Source of the DNA: Lineus longissimus
Taxonomy: Eukaryota; Nemertea; Pilidiophora; Heteronemertea; Lineidae
Length of the DNA stretch: 64,000 nt
Direction of reading: 5' to 3'
Assembly (NCBI RefSeq): GCF_910592395.1
Contig: NC_088309.1
Span: 12,590,599 to 12,654,598, forward strand
Part shown: positions 1-11,997 of the stretch, one piece after another
Position numbering within the stretch: position 1 is the stretch's first letter
How the letters are laid out: the number at the start of each line of letters is the position of its first letter
Notes under the pieces: generated by a model
Databases searched by the model: none
The model's input: only the letters and a program-made list of their open reading frames with translations
What the model was told of the DNA's origin: nothing
Program-made: the position numbers and the translations under genes

Positions 1-926
1 TTTTAAATTACAAGATGGACATTGTTATCCTTTGAACTTTGAAATTATTTAAGGTAGCAATCTATTCTAATCCTAATCTAAATAAACGCTAGGATTAAGA
101 GATGACATATTCTTCTGTCCATGAGTAGCTGTTTCTTGGTCTTGACGTCAAGTGCAACAATAAAAATTGCAATGACTGTGTGATACATTTATTTGGAATC
201 AGTTGGTCAATAAAGTGTGTGCTTGGTTTAATGAAATTTAGTTATTCATTTGGAGCTCCTGCAGTTATTAGAATATTCCGATTTGAGGACTTGGATATCC
301 TGGTATCACTTGATTTAGGTAGTGTACATCAAATATTGAGTCCAATCTGACTTTGGTGGGAACTTTACTATCCTGGATGAATGGGTGAAATTTTATGTAT
401 TTTCTGTATTGTCTGACCCCTTCTCTGGTTTTTGGCTTAAATTCATTTCATTACAACGAAACATATTTATGTTTTGATTAAATGGCAAATGCCCACGTTT
501 GGGCTATGAAACCAAATAGATCATGATGATGAATGAAAAAATTAAGAGCATTGGTGACATTTGTGGTTGCCCTGGTATTTTCTATTTGCAAAATCTTGAA
601 GAAGCCTGTTTTAGTCCATTGGATAGGCTTGCCAGGCTACTGCCTTAAAAAGCTCAGTTTCAATTTGGTGTTATAATGAATTAGTGAATAAAGCCTGGAA
701 AAAAAGAATCTTCTGCCTTCAATTCCTTCTTGACTGTAACATTTTCAAACTTATAAGTTCCGTTATTTCTCTCTGCATATCTGCACTTGTTAGAATTGGC
801 AGATAAAGGATTGGATGAGTTTGTAAAATAAATTGGCCCGAAAGTAGTTCTCGTATAATACAATGTATCATCTGTTTTTTGTGCTGTTGGTGTGATCTTA
901 TTCTCTCTCTCTTGCTTTGCTTTCAG
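1..926. other. OSBP intron sequence at the left edge
   Basis: Non-coding, AT-rich, with stops in all frames. The only signal is the polypyrimidine tract and acceptor just before the exon at 927. I see no repeat or RNA gene. Confidence 0.7.
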
Positions 927-1065
927 GCGAACGGGCAGTGGTGTGAGTATAGATAGTTTAGGAAGGAACCTGGGTCAGATTGACGACTATGATAGTAGCG
1001 AAACAGATTCAGAAGCGGTGGAGGCCAGAGTGATCATGAGTAAGAAGAGAAGTAGTGCCAAGTCG
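927..1065 (+). CDS. OSBP: OSBP exon (serine/acidic linker)
   Basis: Acceptor ...tttcag|GCG and donor TCG|GTGAGT. It enters in phase 2 (two bases of the first codon are upstream) and encodes RRTGSGVSIDSLG followed by an acidic DDYDSSETDSEAVEA stretch. It lies between the PH and ORD domains in the family. The low-complexity Ser/Asp/Glu composition is typical of the phosphorylated OSBP linker. Confidence 0.88.
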
Positions 1066-2649
1066 GTGAGTTACCCTTATGATAAGAGCTGTCAAATGTA
1101 ATTATTGCCAAAGGTGCACACTTGGGTTATTTTTCTTTAAGATTTGCATCTTTGTGGTGATCCGGAAGCTGTATTATGTTGCATTCCTTACAATACTGGG
1201 GGTAAGGCGTTCCATAGTCTCACTCTCAGTTGCTGCAACTTGGAAGGCACGAGCACCAGAAAACTCTCTGTTTTGTATTGGTGCAGTATGATTTAAGAAC
1301 CTGAGATAAGGAGCACAATTTGTGCAACAGTTGATTGTCAGCAAGGAGATCATGTGGATACACTGGTCCTACGATGTCGGTGTTGTCTATGGGCAATGAC
1401 AATACTGGTACAATTCCATGTACCAGTGTACTGAGTCTGCTATTCACACTTTTTTCCTTTAGACTGGATACGGGACTGGTGTTTGTTAGTAAGATCTTTA
1501 CATTCTAGATGTACCGTAGTTAAAACCTTCACCCTTAAGATAATTGGGAACTAAAAGTCATACCTTTGAACTTGACCTGTGCAATACACGCATTAATCAG
1601 TGATAGATTAGGACTTGGCTAATTCTCTTTATATGTTATTTTCCAGAGGGACTCTGCTAAATCCCAAATAAGGACACCTAGCCAAGATAGTGACAAGTTT
1701 AAAGGAGAGAAAGGTTCAGAAAGTAGTGGCTCAGGAACACCTTCGACTGTTAGTAAATTCGGCAACCAGCCAAAACGAAAACGAAGGACGACGATCATGG
1801 AGAAACCTAACTATAGTATTAATCTGTGGAGTATTATGAAGAATTGTATAGGCAAAGATCTCTCAAAGATTCCTATGCCTGTGAGTATAAGCTACAGTAG
1901 ATGTGTGTAGGGTTTTAAGGCCTGTCAGGATAATTTGGCGTCCTCACTGTTAGGACCAAGGTCAACACTGGCCACAAAGCATGTCAGAGTATTAGAGATG
2001 ATGTCGAGTGTAACATGCAACGATTTTTATCAACTTTTTCAACAAATTTTTATTTCCCAATGGTGATTGTTTGCCATTTACTACACTTCTGTTCACCAGC
2101 ACTATCATGATTATTATAGGCCCCAGATCCCGTCTGGGGACTATATTGTTATCACTGGAATTCTCGAAACTGTCATTTTCTTCCACGAAATTAAGACATT
2201 TATTGCGGTAGTCCAGCAAAACGGCTAAATAAACCAGAAATCAATCACCCTTACACCACCAAGCCCAATTCCATCTATGGACTATCGCAAAAGTATTTTA
2301 AAAATCCTGAGTATTTCGATACTTTTGAAGCATTTTTTTGCTCAGATATGATACCGTCTTCTCCCAACATGCCGAAGCCCCGATTCAATCCGACATGCGC
2401 AGAGGCGAGACGCTGATACATTAGCATAAGCTCCGCCCCGTCATAATGACGTCATTATTCTCACTCGCAGGAGTTGGTCGAGCGATGGGACGATGGAGGT
2501 ACTATTATAAAGAAACCTAATTCGATTCATGGACTATCGCAAAACGATTTTTCAAAACTCAGAATATTTCGATGCTTTAGATGCATTTTTAGCTCAGCTG
2601 ACTAAGTCAGCCGAGCTTGTCAAATAAGTTGTTCAGTGGCGTCCGTCTG

Positions 2650-2680
<31 letters not shown>

Positions 2681-4560
2681 GTTAAACCCATGGTGCACAT
2701 TTTGTAACCGTAAAACCTAGAGACTTCAATTTTGCATTTCTGGATACTTCTGGTCAAACTCTACTTTCAAAACAAAATTTGTCGCCATTCGACCTACTTC
2801 CTGCGAGCGAGAGTGCATGAAGGAAACTGGCCTATATCGGCCTAGGAGCAGCAGAATTAGTCGAAATATGCTCTCATATTAAGATAAAATTCTTGAAAAT
2901 CTATTTTATTGAGATAAAGTTCAAAATTTTAACAGGAGAGGGCGCTACCTGCCTTTTAATTATTTCTGCCGATTCAAATTCCCGCCCGATGACGTCAGCC
3001 ATCAATGAAGTCTCCTATTTGCCAGTTCTCAAAACATGGCAGCTACACAACAAAAGCAGTAGCTCCAGGAATAAATCACTGTTCACTTCAGCTTCGTAAT
3101 CGATTGTACCCCCACTTTATTGTGTTTTGTGTGGTGTTCCTATTCAATCAACGATGTAAGGCCTTATTATGTTGGTTTTAATTGAGAAGGTGCATTATAA
3201 GCGGCGTACGAAATACCGAAGCGGAGACAAAATGGCGGCATGTTGTTTACGCCTGGAGCTCAATCACACTCAAGCACTCAATTTTCTGCTTAAAAAGTAG
3301 TCTGGTAGGCGATATTATCACTAGTTCGTTTCAGTGGTAGTCATAAGGTCTTTAGAGACTACTTTCAGAAATGAGTTCTTAAAAATTTGGCCACATTTCT
3401 GTGAAACCGATATCGGAAGTGCATGCTCTGTTCGCGATGACATCGCCGATGTATTTTGAAGTGGAGAATTCCCACAGTATGTGCAGTGAATCGGCATGAT
3501 TCTGTTCGCCTATTAAGTTTTAGTTCTACGATTCTTTCATGAGTAAAAAGTAGACATTCTAAGCAATACAATAATGTCACTCCCATAAAAATTGATTGGA
3601 AATTGAGGGAGCTACGGCATTCTGTTCGGCAACTGTCAGCGCTGAAAAAATACATTGCATACTGTACAATACCAAATGGCACATTTTAAAAAGCGCTCAT
3701 TGGACAACGTAGGGAATCACCAGAAATGACGTCATCGCTGGTCTAAATAGAAAACTACGGTGGCGCAGTAGAGCACAAGAAAAGGTTTAGCATTAACTTC
3801 GTCATGCAAGCTTCAGCAACAAAACGATTTCTCATGAATGATTTATTTGATCATCATCAGCTTGTTTCCCCTGATAGATAAAAAAATGATTTACAATTTC
3901 CATCAAAGTTTTCTATTTTGTGTATAGTCACATGTTATTTAACTGGCAAGGAGCCAAGGAGTTTTGAATATTCGCGGGAAAATACTTCGTACTTGTAAAC
4001 GAGGCTATGACAATGAGTGTCCTCATTCATGGCATAAACTTCATGTTTCGGTAAATATTTTCATACGATGATTTCACCCGAATTATGGTCAGGATTGAGG
4101 AATGAACAGTGGCATAATTATGTCAACCAAAAACATTGGTACCGTAGTGAACGCAAAAGGATATTAAATACCATGGAGCATGCCATTTTCATGCATAATG
4201 AACTGAACACCGGGAAGATATTAATGATATTAACTCAGCTGAGCGCCAGGCCCTTGGGCCTCTTGTTATGACTCCAGCTCCTCCCTCTGGGAGCTGGAGT
4301 CAGTATTGTTTTCGCTCAGGTGTCTCGTACAATCAATCACGTGACCTCTCCAACACTCGATAATGCACTCTTTTCGTCCAGGTTTTAGGCCAATCTTCGG
4401 CATGAACATGAAATCTAATAAGCGCAGTACTTAAATCAGATGTTTCTCTCGCCTTGAAAACATTCCTGGGTAAAATCCATTGAGATTAGCCTAGTTAATC
4501 TACTTTTTTAGCTCACCTCTTAGCAGAGGTGAGCTTATCCCATACCGTGGCGTCCGTCGT

Positions 4561-4601
<41 letters not shown>

Positions 4602-7600
4602 CGTCGTCCGTTAGCAGGGCACGTTTCGTAACTGTTAGAGCTATCGAGTTGAAACTTGGTACACATGTACCCTTATGTAATGACACCTGGGAGACCAAGT
4701 TTCGGTCCGATTCGTTTCATGGTTTGGCCACCAGGGGGCCAAACATTAAAAGTGAAAATATGCAATATCTCCCTTAATAGTAGTCGGGAAATTTTGAAAA
4801 AAATATGGTAGGTACTTCTAGCAAAGGTGCATCATATATCCTCCGGGTTTTTGATTTGACCTCCTTTTCAAGGTCACAGAGGTCAAATGGTGTAAATTAG
4901 CCGTTAGGATGTAACGATGGCACGTTTCTAAACTGCAATGACTATTGATACCAAATTTGGTACACATTTACCCCTTAGTCAGGTGATCTCAGGGACCAAA
5001 GTTTGGTCCAATATGATTCACCACTTGACCACCAGGGGGCAAAATCCAAAAACCTTAAAAATGTGATTATTCCTTAACTTCTTGCCCGATTGCCACCAAT
5101 TTGATATCATGGGTACATCTAACCACCATACAGTATATGTCACACAGGTTTTTAATTTGACCTTCTTGTCAAGGTCACAGAGGTCAAATGGCGTAAATTC
5201 GCCGTCAGGCCGTAACTATGGCATGTTTCTTAACTGCAATGACTATTGATCACAAATTAAGTACACATGTACCCCTTGGTCAGGTGATCTCAGGTACCGA
5301 AGTTTGGTGCGATCTGATTTGCCGTTTGGCCTCCAGGGAGGGGGCCAAATCCTAAATTCTTCAAAATGCCATTATTCCTAGTATTACTTGCCCAATTGGC
5401 ACCAATTTTATATCATAGGTACATCTAATTCTAACATCCATTCAATGTGTCACCCGGGTCTTCTTTGATTTGACCTACTTTTCAAGGTCACAGAGGTCGA
5501 ATGTACTGTAAATTGGCCATTTTGGGGAAATTGTAATTGCTTGGACCTACATCAAACCTAACACTACATGACACAAGACCATGCTCTTTATCCATCTTTC
5601 CTCCACATGAGGTGAGCACAATGGCCCTGGCCATTTCATCCGTGTTATAAAATCTCTGCCGCTGAATTCTATAAATAGAAACTATTAACATCGCGGCAGT
5701 GTGGTATCCATTGTGCGCCCTCCCACTTCACACCATGTCAGGAAGTTTTACGGAGAGGGAGGGCGTGCGGTAAGAAGAATGGCCAAAATGACATCACGTT
5801 TTCCTGGCAATGCCTCTTGCGAGACCAGTCAAGCATTGGGAAAGCATCTTTAATTCAGACAACGTTAGAACTAGAAAAACGAATATGTTAATTTGCAAAA
5901 GTAAAAGCAGATTTCACCACTAACCAGTCAAATTGGAATATGACGGCGCAAAATGTTCTCGCTTTCCTCCTGCTTTCCTCCTCGCTTTCCTCCTTTGACT
6001 ACAGTCGAGTTTGTTACTCGGTTTCTACTCGGTTGACATGACGACAACCTGGGGACTATCAAATTTGCTACCAGCAAATTTCGGAATTCTAGTTTAATTC
6101 TTGCAATTCCCACAAATGCAGTATCAAATGTGGAGGCTACTGCCAATGAAAAAAAATGAGCAAATTCGCCAGCTTCTAGCTTCATGTCATGGTTCACACT
6201 ATTCTGTCTTGCCAAAACACTAACACGTTCTCTTTCATTCTGTCGCAGGTTAACTTCAGTGAACCCTTGTCCATGCTCCAGCGGTTGACTGAGGACTTTG
6301 AATATTCGGAATGCTTGGATAGAGCAGCCCAATGTGAAGATGACTGCGAACAGCTTGCCTACGTCGCTGCATTTACGATATCATCCTATTCTACCACCAC
6401 GCAGAGGACTGGCAAACCATTTAATCCACTGTTAGGTGAAACGTTTGAATGTGATAGGACAGATGACTTTGGCTGGCGAGCGCTTGCTGAACAGGTCAGT
6501 CCAACTTTACTGCTTATTGTACATTTTATTGTAGTATAATATAATATTAGACAATTTATATCTAGCGCTCGAATTATACAAGCAGATTCTCAAGTGCTTC
6601 ACAATGAAAAAAACACCTTAAAGAGGTGGCACTTAAGTAGTGTCTTAAATTGGCTGATGTTTCATGCCGTTCTTACAGTACTGGGAAGACTATTCCACAG
6701 TTTGGTGGCAGCCGAACAAAGCGCACGGTCACCAAAAGATATGCACCGTGTACGGGGCACCACATGTAGCAACTCGGAGTCGCAACATAACCGAGGTGAA
6801 ATGGGCTGCCTGACCTTGATCATATCAACCAGATACTGTGGTGCATTACCCTGGAGTACCTTAAACACAAGAAGTAAAACAGTTGCACTTGGTGCTATTT
6901 TTTTCTTCGGCAATGTGCCGTTTGTGTGTGTTTGCCTTTTTAGTTTTGATATCATCGCCCTATGAGAGTTTACCATTTCACTAGGACAGACAGGCAGTAC
7001 GGTCCACAGCATCATAATACATTATATCGAATGACACCGTAGAAAGCTGGAGTCAACCAAATAACAACTTTATTAGTGGAGTGGTTAACTCTTTTGCTAC
7101 CACACCCGGTATATACTGGGCCCTTACACAGCGTTCCACTGGCCTGCAGTAATCCGTACGGCTAAATGTTTGCCAAGTTCTTTCGTTCACCAGAGTCCCT
7201 ACAAGTTTTTTGCTGGTTAGGCCTCACCTGAAATAGCGAGGCTGCACTGAATTCAATGCAGACCTCGTCCCCAAGATTGGGTAATGCTAGCTATTTTACA
7301 AAGAAACTTTCTTAAGCCTTGTTGGGATCTAAACCGGGTACAGGGCTTTGTACAGTACACTTCCAAAACCCTGTGATAGTTAAATGGTCAAACAGCAGTA
7401 ATTTTGTGTTAATATGTAATGTCTTTGTTCTTTTAGGTCAGTCACCATCCACCAATGGCTGCCCAGTACACTGAGGGTAGAGGTTGGACTTGTTGGCAGG
7501 AATTCACAATGTCTAGCAAATTTAGAGGGAAATATTTACAAATTATTCCTTTAGGTAAGTATTAAATTTGTATGTTCCTTTTAAACAAAAATTGTTGTTT

Positions 7601-10600
7601 GATAACAAGAATGACCAAAGGCTTTATTAAACCAATTGACACAAGTCACATAGGCTATCTACAATAGAGCCGAAACATACATAGAAATATAGACAGGACA
7701 TAGATATATATATATATATATATACATGATAAATACAAAAGGATAAACAGTAAGTAAATGCCAGGAGTTTACTACCACTTAGGAAAAGACTAGAATTAGT
7801 TATTGAATCTTCTATTGAATGCCTTATTGACAAGGTCAAGAATAACACCCTTTCCTTCTCCCAGGGCTGGGAAGGTTTTGAGGTGTTTATGAAGAACTTT
7901 ATGTCTGACTGATTGGTATTCAAATTTTAACCTGGCATTTCTTTAACTCCCTTTTGCCTTTACTGAAATTAGGATAATATTTCTTTCTCAGATAAATAAG
8001 GGCCCGTTTGTATATAATTCAACATGCAAGATGCACCAAATCCAGTTCATGCTAGAAGCTTGCCAGGAATGTGGCATTTCTCCTCTCAGATAGAGAGTGT
8101 CATCTGTCATCTTATACCATCTTTCCTGTTGGAAGTTACAACTCTCTATGCTCGTATGTCTTCAGGAATTGCTCATCTAGTCTTCAAGAAAACTGGCAAC
8201 CACTACACGTGGAGGAAGGTGACAACAACAGTTCATAACATCATTGTTGGCCGACTGTGGGTTGATAACCATGGAGAGATGGACATTCTCAACCATAAAA
8301 CGGGTGATAACTGCCACCTCAAGTATTGTGCTTACAGTTACTTCTCAAGAGAAACACCCAGAAAGGTAGGAAAATACCATTTACTGTTTAGCATGGTTCA
8401 ATCGCAGGTTCTTCCCATCTCAGAATTACAACAAGTGAAGAAAAATCATAGGGCATGCAGTCTCTGGCACTGGTGTCGTTTGCCATTTGGCTACGATACA
8501 AAGGGGCTGCCAAGTCTGATTGTCAGCAGAAAAGGACCCTTCCAAGGAACTTCTTCACTATGTCCACTGGAATTTATAGGCGTGTGACAATGCCTGTTGA
8601 AATTCCACTCGTTTAGGGATTGGGGAAATCTCCAGCCTCTATCAGGACGTTAGAAACTCCCATTGAGGAAAACTTTAAATTTGTTTACAGTCCATAAATG
8701 TTTAGTTTGCCGCCATTATTGGATCTTTACCCTGCCACTTGGGAACAGAGGACAGTGATTTCAAGTTCTCATTAATGCCTGTGAAGCGCCAGACATGTGC
8801 TACTAACATGATTTTATTCCACACTATTTCATCCAGAGATGCTATAGTAAATTTCTGTCATTTTATGAAAGGAACCTTGAATTTTGGTTGATATTATTAT
8901 CTGATTGAAGTCAAGCTATGATGTTTGCATTTTCGGTACAAGTATCAAATATACCCATCATTGTGAATAAATCATGCAAAAAATGTCATAGGCTAAGTCA
9001 TTTAGTTGAATCAGGAGCCCAAGCTGATGTAGTATAAATGGAAAGGATGATAAAAAACCATACTGAATATGTTTTGATGAATTGTTTGCTGCTTCATAGG
9101 TAACTGGTGTGATCACAGACCCCAATGGTACTGCTCGATATGTGCTGAACGGAACGTGGGATGTTCAGATGGAAGGTGCTCCAATCGTTAATAGCACCGA
9201 GTCCAACAAAGGCAAGCCAGTCTTTGAAACCGGCCCTAGTAAACTTCTCTGGAAGAGAAGGATGCTACCGTGAGTATTGTGTTTGATTGAATATTTAGAT
9301 CAATCTGTCGTTCTGTTTTTTTATCCCGCTTGGTCATAGACCAATAGGGCTTATGCTGTGCTCGGGTTGGTAAGTGGTGGTCTGTCGTGCGTCCGTCCGT
9401 GAACTTTTTGCCTTGTCAGCACTCTACTGTCTTCATTCTTTTAGGGATGATTTTCATCTTCCATATGTGCATATATGGGCCCCAGATCTAGCCCAATTTC
9501 GATTTTGAGTGCAATTCGATTCCTGATTTGGCCACCATGGGGCTTTTTGTAAATAAACTGAAAATGGGTGTTTGTTACTCATGCTTTGCGCTAGGGTGCT
9601 CCAATTTTTATCACAGGTACGTCGCTTGAGGATACATCATATATAGTAGGGGTTTTTGATTTGGCCTTGTTTTAAGGGAAAACTAGGTCAAATGGCGGAA
9701 AATGACCGATTCCTCATTGGTGCCCTTGTCAGCACTCTAGCTCCAGTGTATTTCATCAACAGTGCTTGATGTACACATATTGTAGTAGTTGCATAAATGT
9801 GCACACAATAGAAAAGTTCGATATCCTCATTAGTCTCAGCAGCAAAAAGTGCAATTAAAGGCCACGACTCCTGCTTTTATGATTGCATGACATGTACAGA
9901 TCCTCAAAGAGTAGACTTGAAGCTCCGCATTAAATCAAGTTTGATCAAAATTGAAGCACCCAGTCCAGAGATAAAGCAAGATTAACTGTTTTGTTTACAT
10001 GTTATGTAACAGCCTTGGTTAGGTTTCTAAGTGAAGTCAGGCGGCAAGTTTACTGACATAGATCAGACTGATGTTTGATTTCTTACTATAATGGTATAAA
10101 TTTGTCTGTATTACCTTACCTTATTATAGGGTATATCGAAGTTAGAATTAGAAATACAGACTAACAGACTTCATATATCAATTTTAAGAGCATTCATTGA
10201 TATTTGTCCTCCCAAGTAGGGCAATAGCCTGATTTACATCACAACTTTTGCTGAACCCGCCGCCTGGCTCTAACAAGCCAGTTGCTAGCCTGATTAGGTA
10301 ATCAAGTTGTCAAACACATAAATGGCTATATCTTCAAAATGGATGGAGCTAATTGCATTGGGTTTTCTGTATTGTATAAAGTGTTAGGTACACTTTTGAA
10401 ATCATCTTACAGCAGAAAATGGCAAAATACCTGGAGTTATGGCCTTTAAAACACCAAATCCACCATAAGAATAGTCAATACCCTTCAAACTCCTCCTGAT
10501 AATGATCATAAGAAAGAATTCTGCACAAAATTGTCAAATAAAAGGAGCTTTTAGATGGGAATGAATCTACAACTGTTTATCGGTAAATAGACTGAAGCTT

Positions 10601-11997
10601 AGCCAAGTTAAAATTGGAACATAATAGTTTTTAAAGAAAAAGTAATATAAGGGATTTTGATCGAGGAATTGATAACAAACTTATGGTAGCCCTGTCAGTT
10701 TCTCATCCAAACAAGGACGATGGTTGCAAATTGAAGCTTCAATAGACAATTTAATTGACCACCTGAAATAATTGTTTCTTCAGGCCTGGAAGTGAGAAGA
10801 TATATTTCTTCACCTCGCTCGCCGTACAATTGAATGAACCAGAAGACGGCGTGGCCCCAACTGACTGCCGCCTCCGGCCTGACCAGAGGATGATGGAAGA
10901 TGGCCAATGGGAGGAGGCCAATAAGGAGAAAGTTCGCCTCGAGGAGAAGCAGCGCGCTATGCGGAGGAAGCGTGAGCAGGAGGCAGAGAAATCGGCTGCA
11001 GAAGGTCAGTGTTCCCCTGGTTGACCTAAACATCATTTTTTGCCTGCTGGAACTTCAGTAATCCGCTCTGTATGCAAAGCAAAAAGTCTTGCAGCAGATT
11101 TGTTGCTCTGAAAGGAGGAGTTGTGGGAATTACTGCCTGCCCGCTATTGAAAATTACAAAGTTCCCTTGGCAGATGAGGCTTTAGATTTAATACCCAAAT
11201 GTGTACGCAGACAGTCAGAAGAATGTTTCTGTACATGTTCTGTTCTATCCAGGAGCGGCCCTCGACACAGAGACTCTGTCTCATTAGTGCTGGCCATGCC
11301 AGTGAATGTAGACAATGGAACATTTTTCATAGAAAATATTTCATTACATGAGTTTCAAAGCTTAGATTAATCGGAAAGGATGACGTGCCTATCAAGCATG
11401 ATAACGAAAAGATTGAAAGTAACACCGTTTTCATGATTGACTGTATGATTTGGTCCGAGGACCCGGTACTTGCTTTCGGCACGTACTTTGCCTTTATCAA
11501 GCATGAGCAAAAAAGTGAAAAATCCAAGTTAATACATGCAATGCTTTGTAGAGTAAACACAAAAGTTGTTTATACACGAGATTGAAAACCACAGAAAAAC
11601 AATGGGATCAGAGTTTAGAATAGTTCCTTTAGAACTAAGATTAGTTGCTTTATCATCCTTGGCTGATTCGTAGTTGGAGGCACCTCATCCACGGGTGCCA
11701 TCGAACACTGGGAATTCCAGTTATGGGATCTTGCGGTGTTTGCTGCACCGAACAGTCTCTACCAGGTGAATGTTTGATGATGTTCTCAAAATATAGATCA
11801 GTGTGGGATGGATATAAGTATGTCCATTCAATGCTAGTGATTGTCTCATTTCAGGGAAGTACTGTGAAAGTTACGAACCCAAATGGTTTACCCAGCAGAA
11901 AGATCCACAGACTGGCAACATGATCCACATGTATCAAGGCAATTACTGGGACTGCAAGAGCCGTGCAGATTGGAACTCATGTCCGGATATATTTTGA
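927..11997 (+). CDS. OSBP: Oxysterol-binding protein, 3' portion (8 coding exons, partial at 5')
   Basis: OSBP exchanges cholesterol for PI4P at ER-Golgi/TGN contact sites. The spliced exons 927..1065, 1647..1880, 6249..6494, 7437..7554, 8166..8365, 9100..9269, 10784..11004 and 11855..11997 total 1471 nt in one uninterrupted phase, giving 489 complete codons plus stop. All introns are GT-AG. The first two exons encode the charged/serine-rich linker, and KPNYSINLWSIMKNCIGK opens the ORD domain. The family signature EQVSHHPP is split across the exon 3/4 junction. Downstream, HYTWRKVTTTVHNIIVG, the GTWD motif, the coiled, lysine-rich DCRLRPDQRMMEDGQWEEAN segment and the C-terminal SCPDIF ending all match OSBP1/OSBP2-type proteins. 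The PH domain and probably the FFAT motif lie upstream of the window, so the start is not visible. It is OSBP proper rather than a short ORP, judged by the linker and C-terminal ending. Numbering here counts from the first exon in the window. Confidence 0.96.
1647..1880 (+). CDS. OSBP: OSBP exon (linker and start of ORD)
   Basis: Acceptor ttccag|AGG, donor CCT|GTGAGT, phase 0 at both ends, 78 codons. It encodes a Ser/Gly/Thr-rich linker, a basic KRKRR patch, then KPNYSINLWSIMKN and IGKDLSKIPMP, the lid/lipid-binding start of the ORD domain. Confidence 0.95.
2263..2598 (+). repeat. Pair of ~80-bp direct repeats in an OSBP intron
   Basis: 2263-2345 and 2515-2598 share GGACTATCGCAAAA, a TATTTCGAT block and an AGCATTTTT..GCTCAG end at roughly 80 percent by eye. 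The 170 bp between them holds TGACGTCATTATT. The right copy abuts the Helentron-like element that starts at about 2589, so the repeat may mark an older copy of a flanking element. Confidence 0.5.
2589..4266 (+). mobile_element. Helentron-like non-autonomous element (copy E)
   Basis: It starts with a terminal hairpin (AGCTCAGCTGACT / AGTCAGCCGAGCT, 2591-2617). This is followed by GGCGTCCGTC, a CATC-type microsatellite (about 2650-2690) and a long AT-rich body. It ends with GCTGAGCGCC, the palindrome AGGCCCTTGGGCCT and CTTGTT. The order (short inverted repeat, microsatellite, body, inverted repeat, 3' stem-loop) matches non-autonomous Helentrons such as INE-1 and oyster pearl elements. No Rep/helicase ORF is present. 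Insertion is in an OSBP intron. Element class is inference from architecture. Confidence 0.55.
4270..4301. repeat. Short hairpin GACTCCAGCTCC
   Basis: Perfect 12-bp inverted arms 4270-4281 and 4290-4301 around an 8-nt loop, directly after the 3' end of the preceding Helentron-like element. It could be part of its terminus or a separate remnant. Confidence 0.6.
4508..5640 (+). mobile_element. Helentron-like non-autonomous element (copy A) with tandem internal modules
   Basis: Hairpin TAGCTCACCTC..GAGGTGAGCT at 4509-4533, then GGCGTCCGTC and a (CGT)n microsatellite (4550-4610). The body is built of about 305-bp modules, each ending in the block AAGGTCACAGAGGTCAAATG or a close variant (near 4868, 5170 and 5484). 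The other end carries GAGGTGAGCACA followed by the palindrome ATGGCCCTGGCCAT (about 5609-5635). Open frames of poly-arginine across the microsatellite are artefacts. Copies B (43335-44156) and C (60845-61697) are the same family on the opposite strand. Confidence 0.65.
6249..6494 (+). CDS. OSBP: OSBP exon (ORD core 1)
   Basis: Acceptor gtcgcag|GTT, donor CAG|GTCAGT, phase 0, 82 codons. It contains NFSEPLSMLQRLTEDFEY, the YVAAFTISSYSTT segment and KPFNPLLGETFE, the most conserved ORD block. It ends in ...LAEQ, so the EQVSHHPP fingerprint is completed by the next exon. Confidence 0.97.
6530..6890 (-). mobile_element. LINE 3' fragment (CR1-like), degenerate
   Basis: On the minus strand 6662-6890 encodes LLLVFKVLQGNAPQYLVDMI and CISFGDRALCSAATKLWNSL, the conserved tail downstream of reverse transcriptase in CR1/Rex-like LINEs. 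The 3' tail (GAGCGCTAGATATAAATT near 6550) is also typical. It is 5' truncated and sits in an OSBP intron antisense to the gene. Confidence 0.7.
7437..7554 (+). CDS. OSBP: OSBP exon (ORD signature VSHHPP)
   Basis: Acceptor ttttag|GTC, donor TTAG|GTAAGT, phase 0 in and phase 1 out. It encodes VSHHPPMAAQYTEGRGWTCW and SKFRGKYLQIIPLG. The paired histidines bind the PI4P phosphate in characterised ORD domains (family knowledge). Confidence 0.97.
7703..7724. repeat. (TA)n microsatellite
   Basis: A run of alternating A and T of about 20 nt in the OSBP intron between the VSHHPP exon and the next exon. Confidence 0.85.
8166..8365 (+). CDS. OSBP: OSBP exon (ORD core 2)
   Basis: Acceptor tcttcag|GAA, donor AAG|GTAGGA. 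It encodes HLVFKKTGNHYTWRKVTTTV, HNIIVGRLWVDNHGE and the NHKTGDNCHLKYCAYSYFSR block, which align directly with the ORD beta-barrel. A longer open frame extends on both sides but only this segment is conserved and splice-bounded. Confidence 0.96.
9100..9269 (+). CDS. OSBP: OSBP exon (ORD, GTWD motif)
   Basis: Acceptor cttcatag|GTA, donor CTACC|GTGAGT, phase 0 in and phase 2 out, 56 codons plus 2 nt. It encodes VTGVITDPNGTARYVLNGTW, the D following GTW, and a LLWKRRMLP end. No sizeable open frame marks this exon, so it is placed by splice signals and homology. Confidence 0.95.
9322..9740 (+). mobile_element. Decayed Helentron-like repeat
   Basis: It contains GTGCGTCCGTCCGTGAAC, TTTGGCCACCATGGGG and TTTTTGATTTGGCC..AGGTCAAATGG, equivalent in order to blocks of the element at 4508-5640. 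Its termini are not recognisable. The remainder of this OSBP intron (9741-10783) shows nothing definable. Confidence 0.4.
10784..11004 (+). CDS. OSBP: OSBP exon (C-terminal charged helix)
   Basis: Acceptor tttcttcag|GCC, donor GAAG|GTCAGT. It encodes YFFTSLAVQLNEPEDGVAPT, then the family-diagnostic DCRLRPDQRMMEDGQWEEAN, and a highly charged EKVRLEEKQRAMRRKREQEA helix. Confidence 0.96.
11855..11997 (+). CDS. OSBP: OSBP terminal coding exon
   Basis: Acceptor atttcag|GGA; TGA stop at 11995-11997. It encodes KWFTQQKDPQTGNMIHMY and ends NYWDCKSRADWNSCPDIF, matching the conserved C-terminus of OSBP. Confidence 0.96.

Noticed and set aside
4513-4777. Poly-arginine open frames on both strands
   Set aside because: Translation of a (CGT)n microsatellite within a Helentron-like element; the same artefact recurs at 43897-44190.
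8024-8587. Single long 187-aa gene
   Set aside because: Only 8166-8365 is conserved; the flanking residues are intron read-through around an OSBP exon.
10830-11024. Antisense 113-aa frame over the OSBP exon (10695-11036)
   Set aside because: Shadow of the OSBP C-terminal exon.
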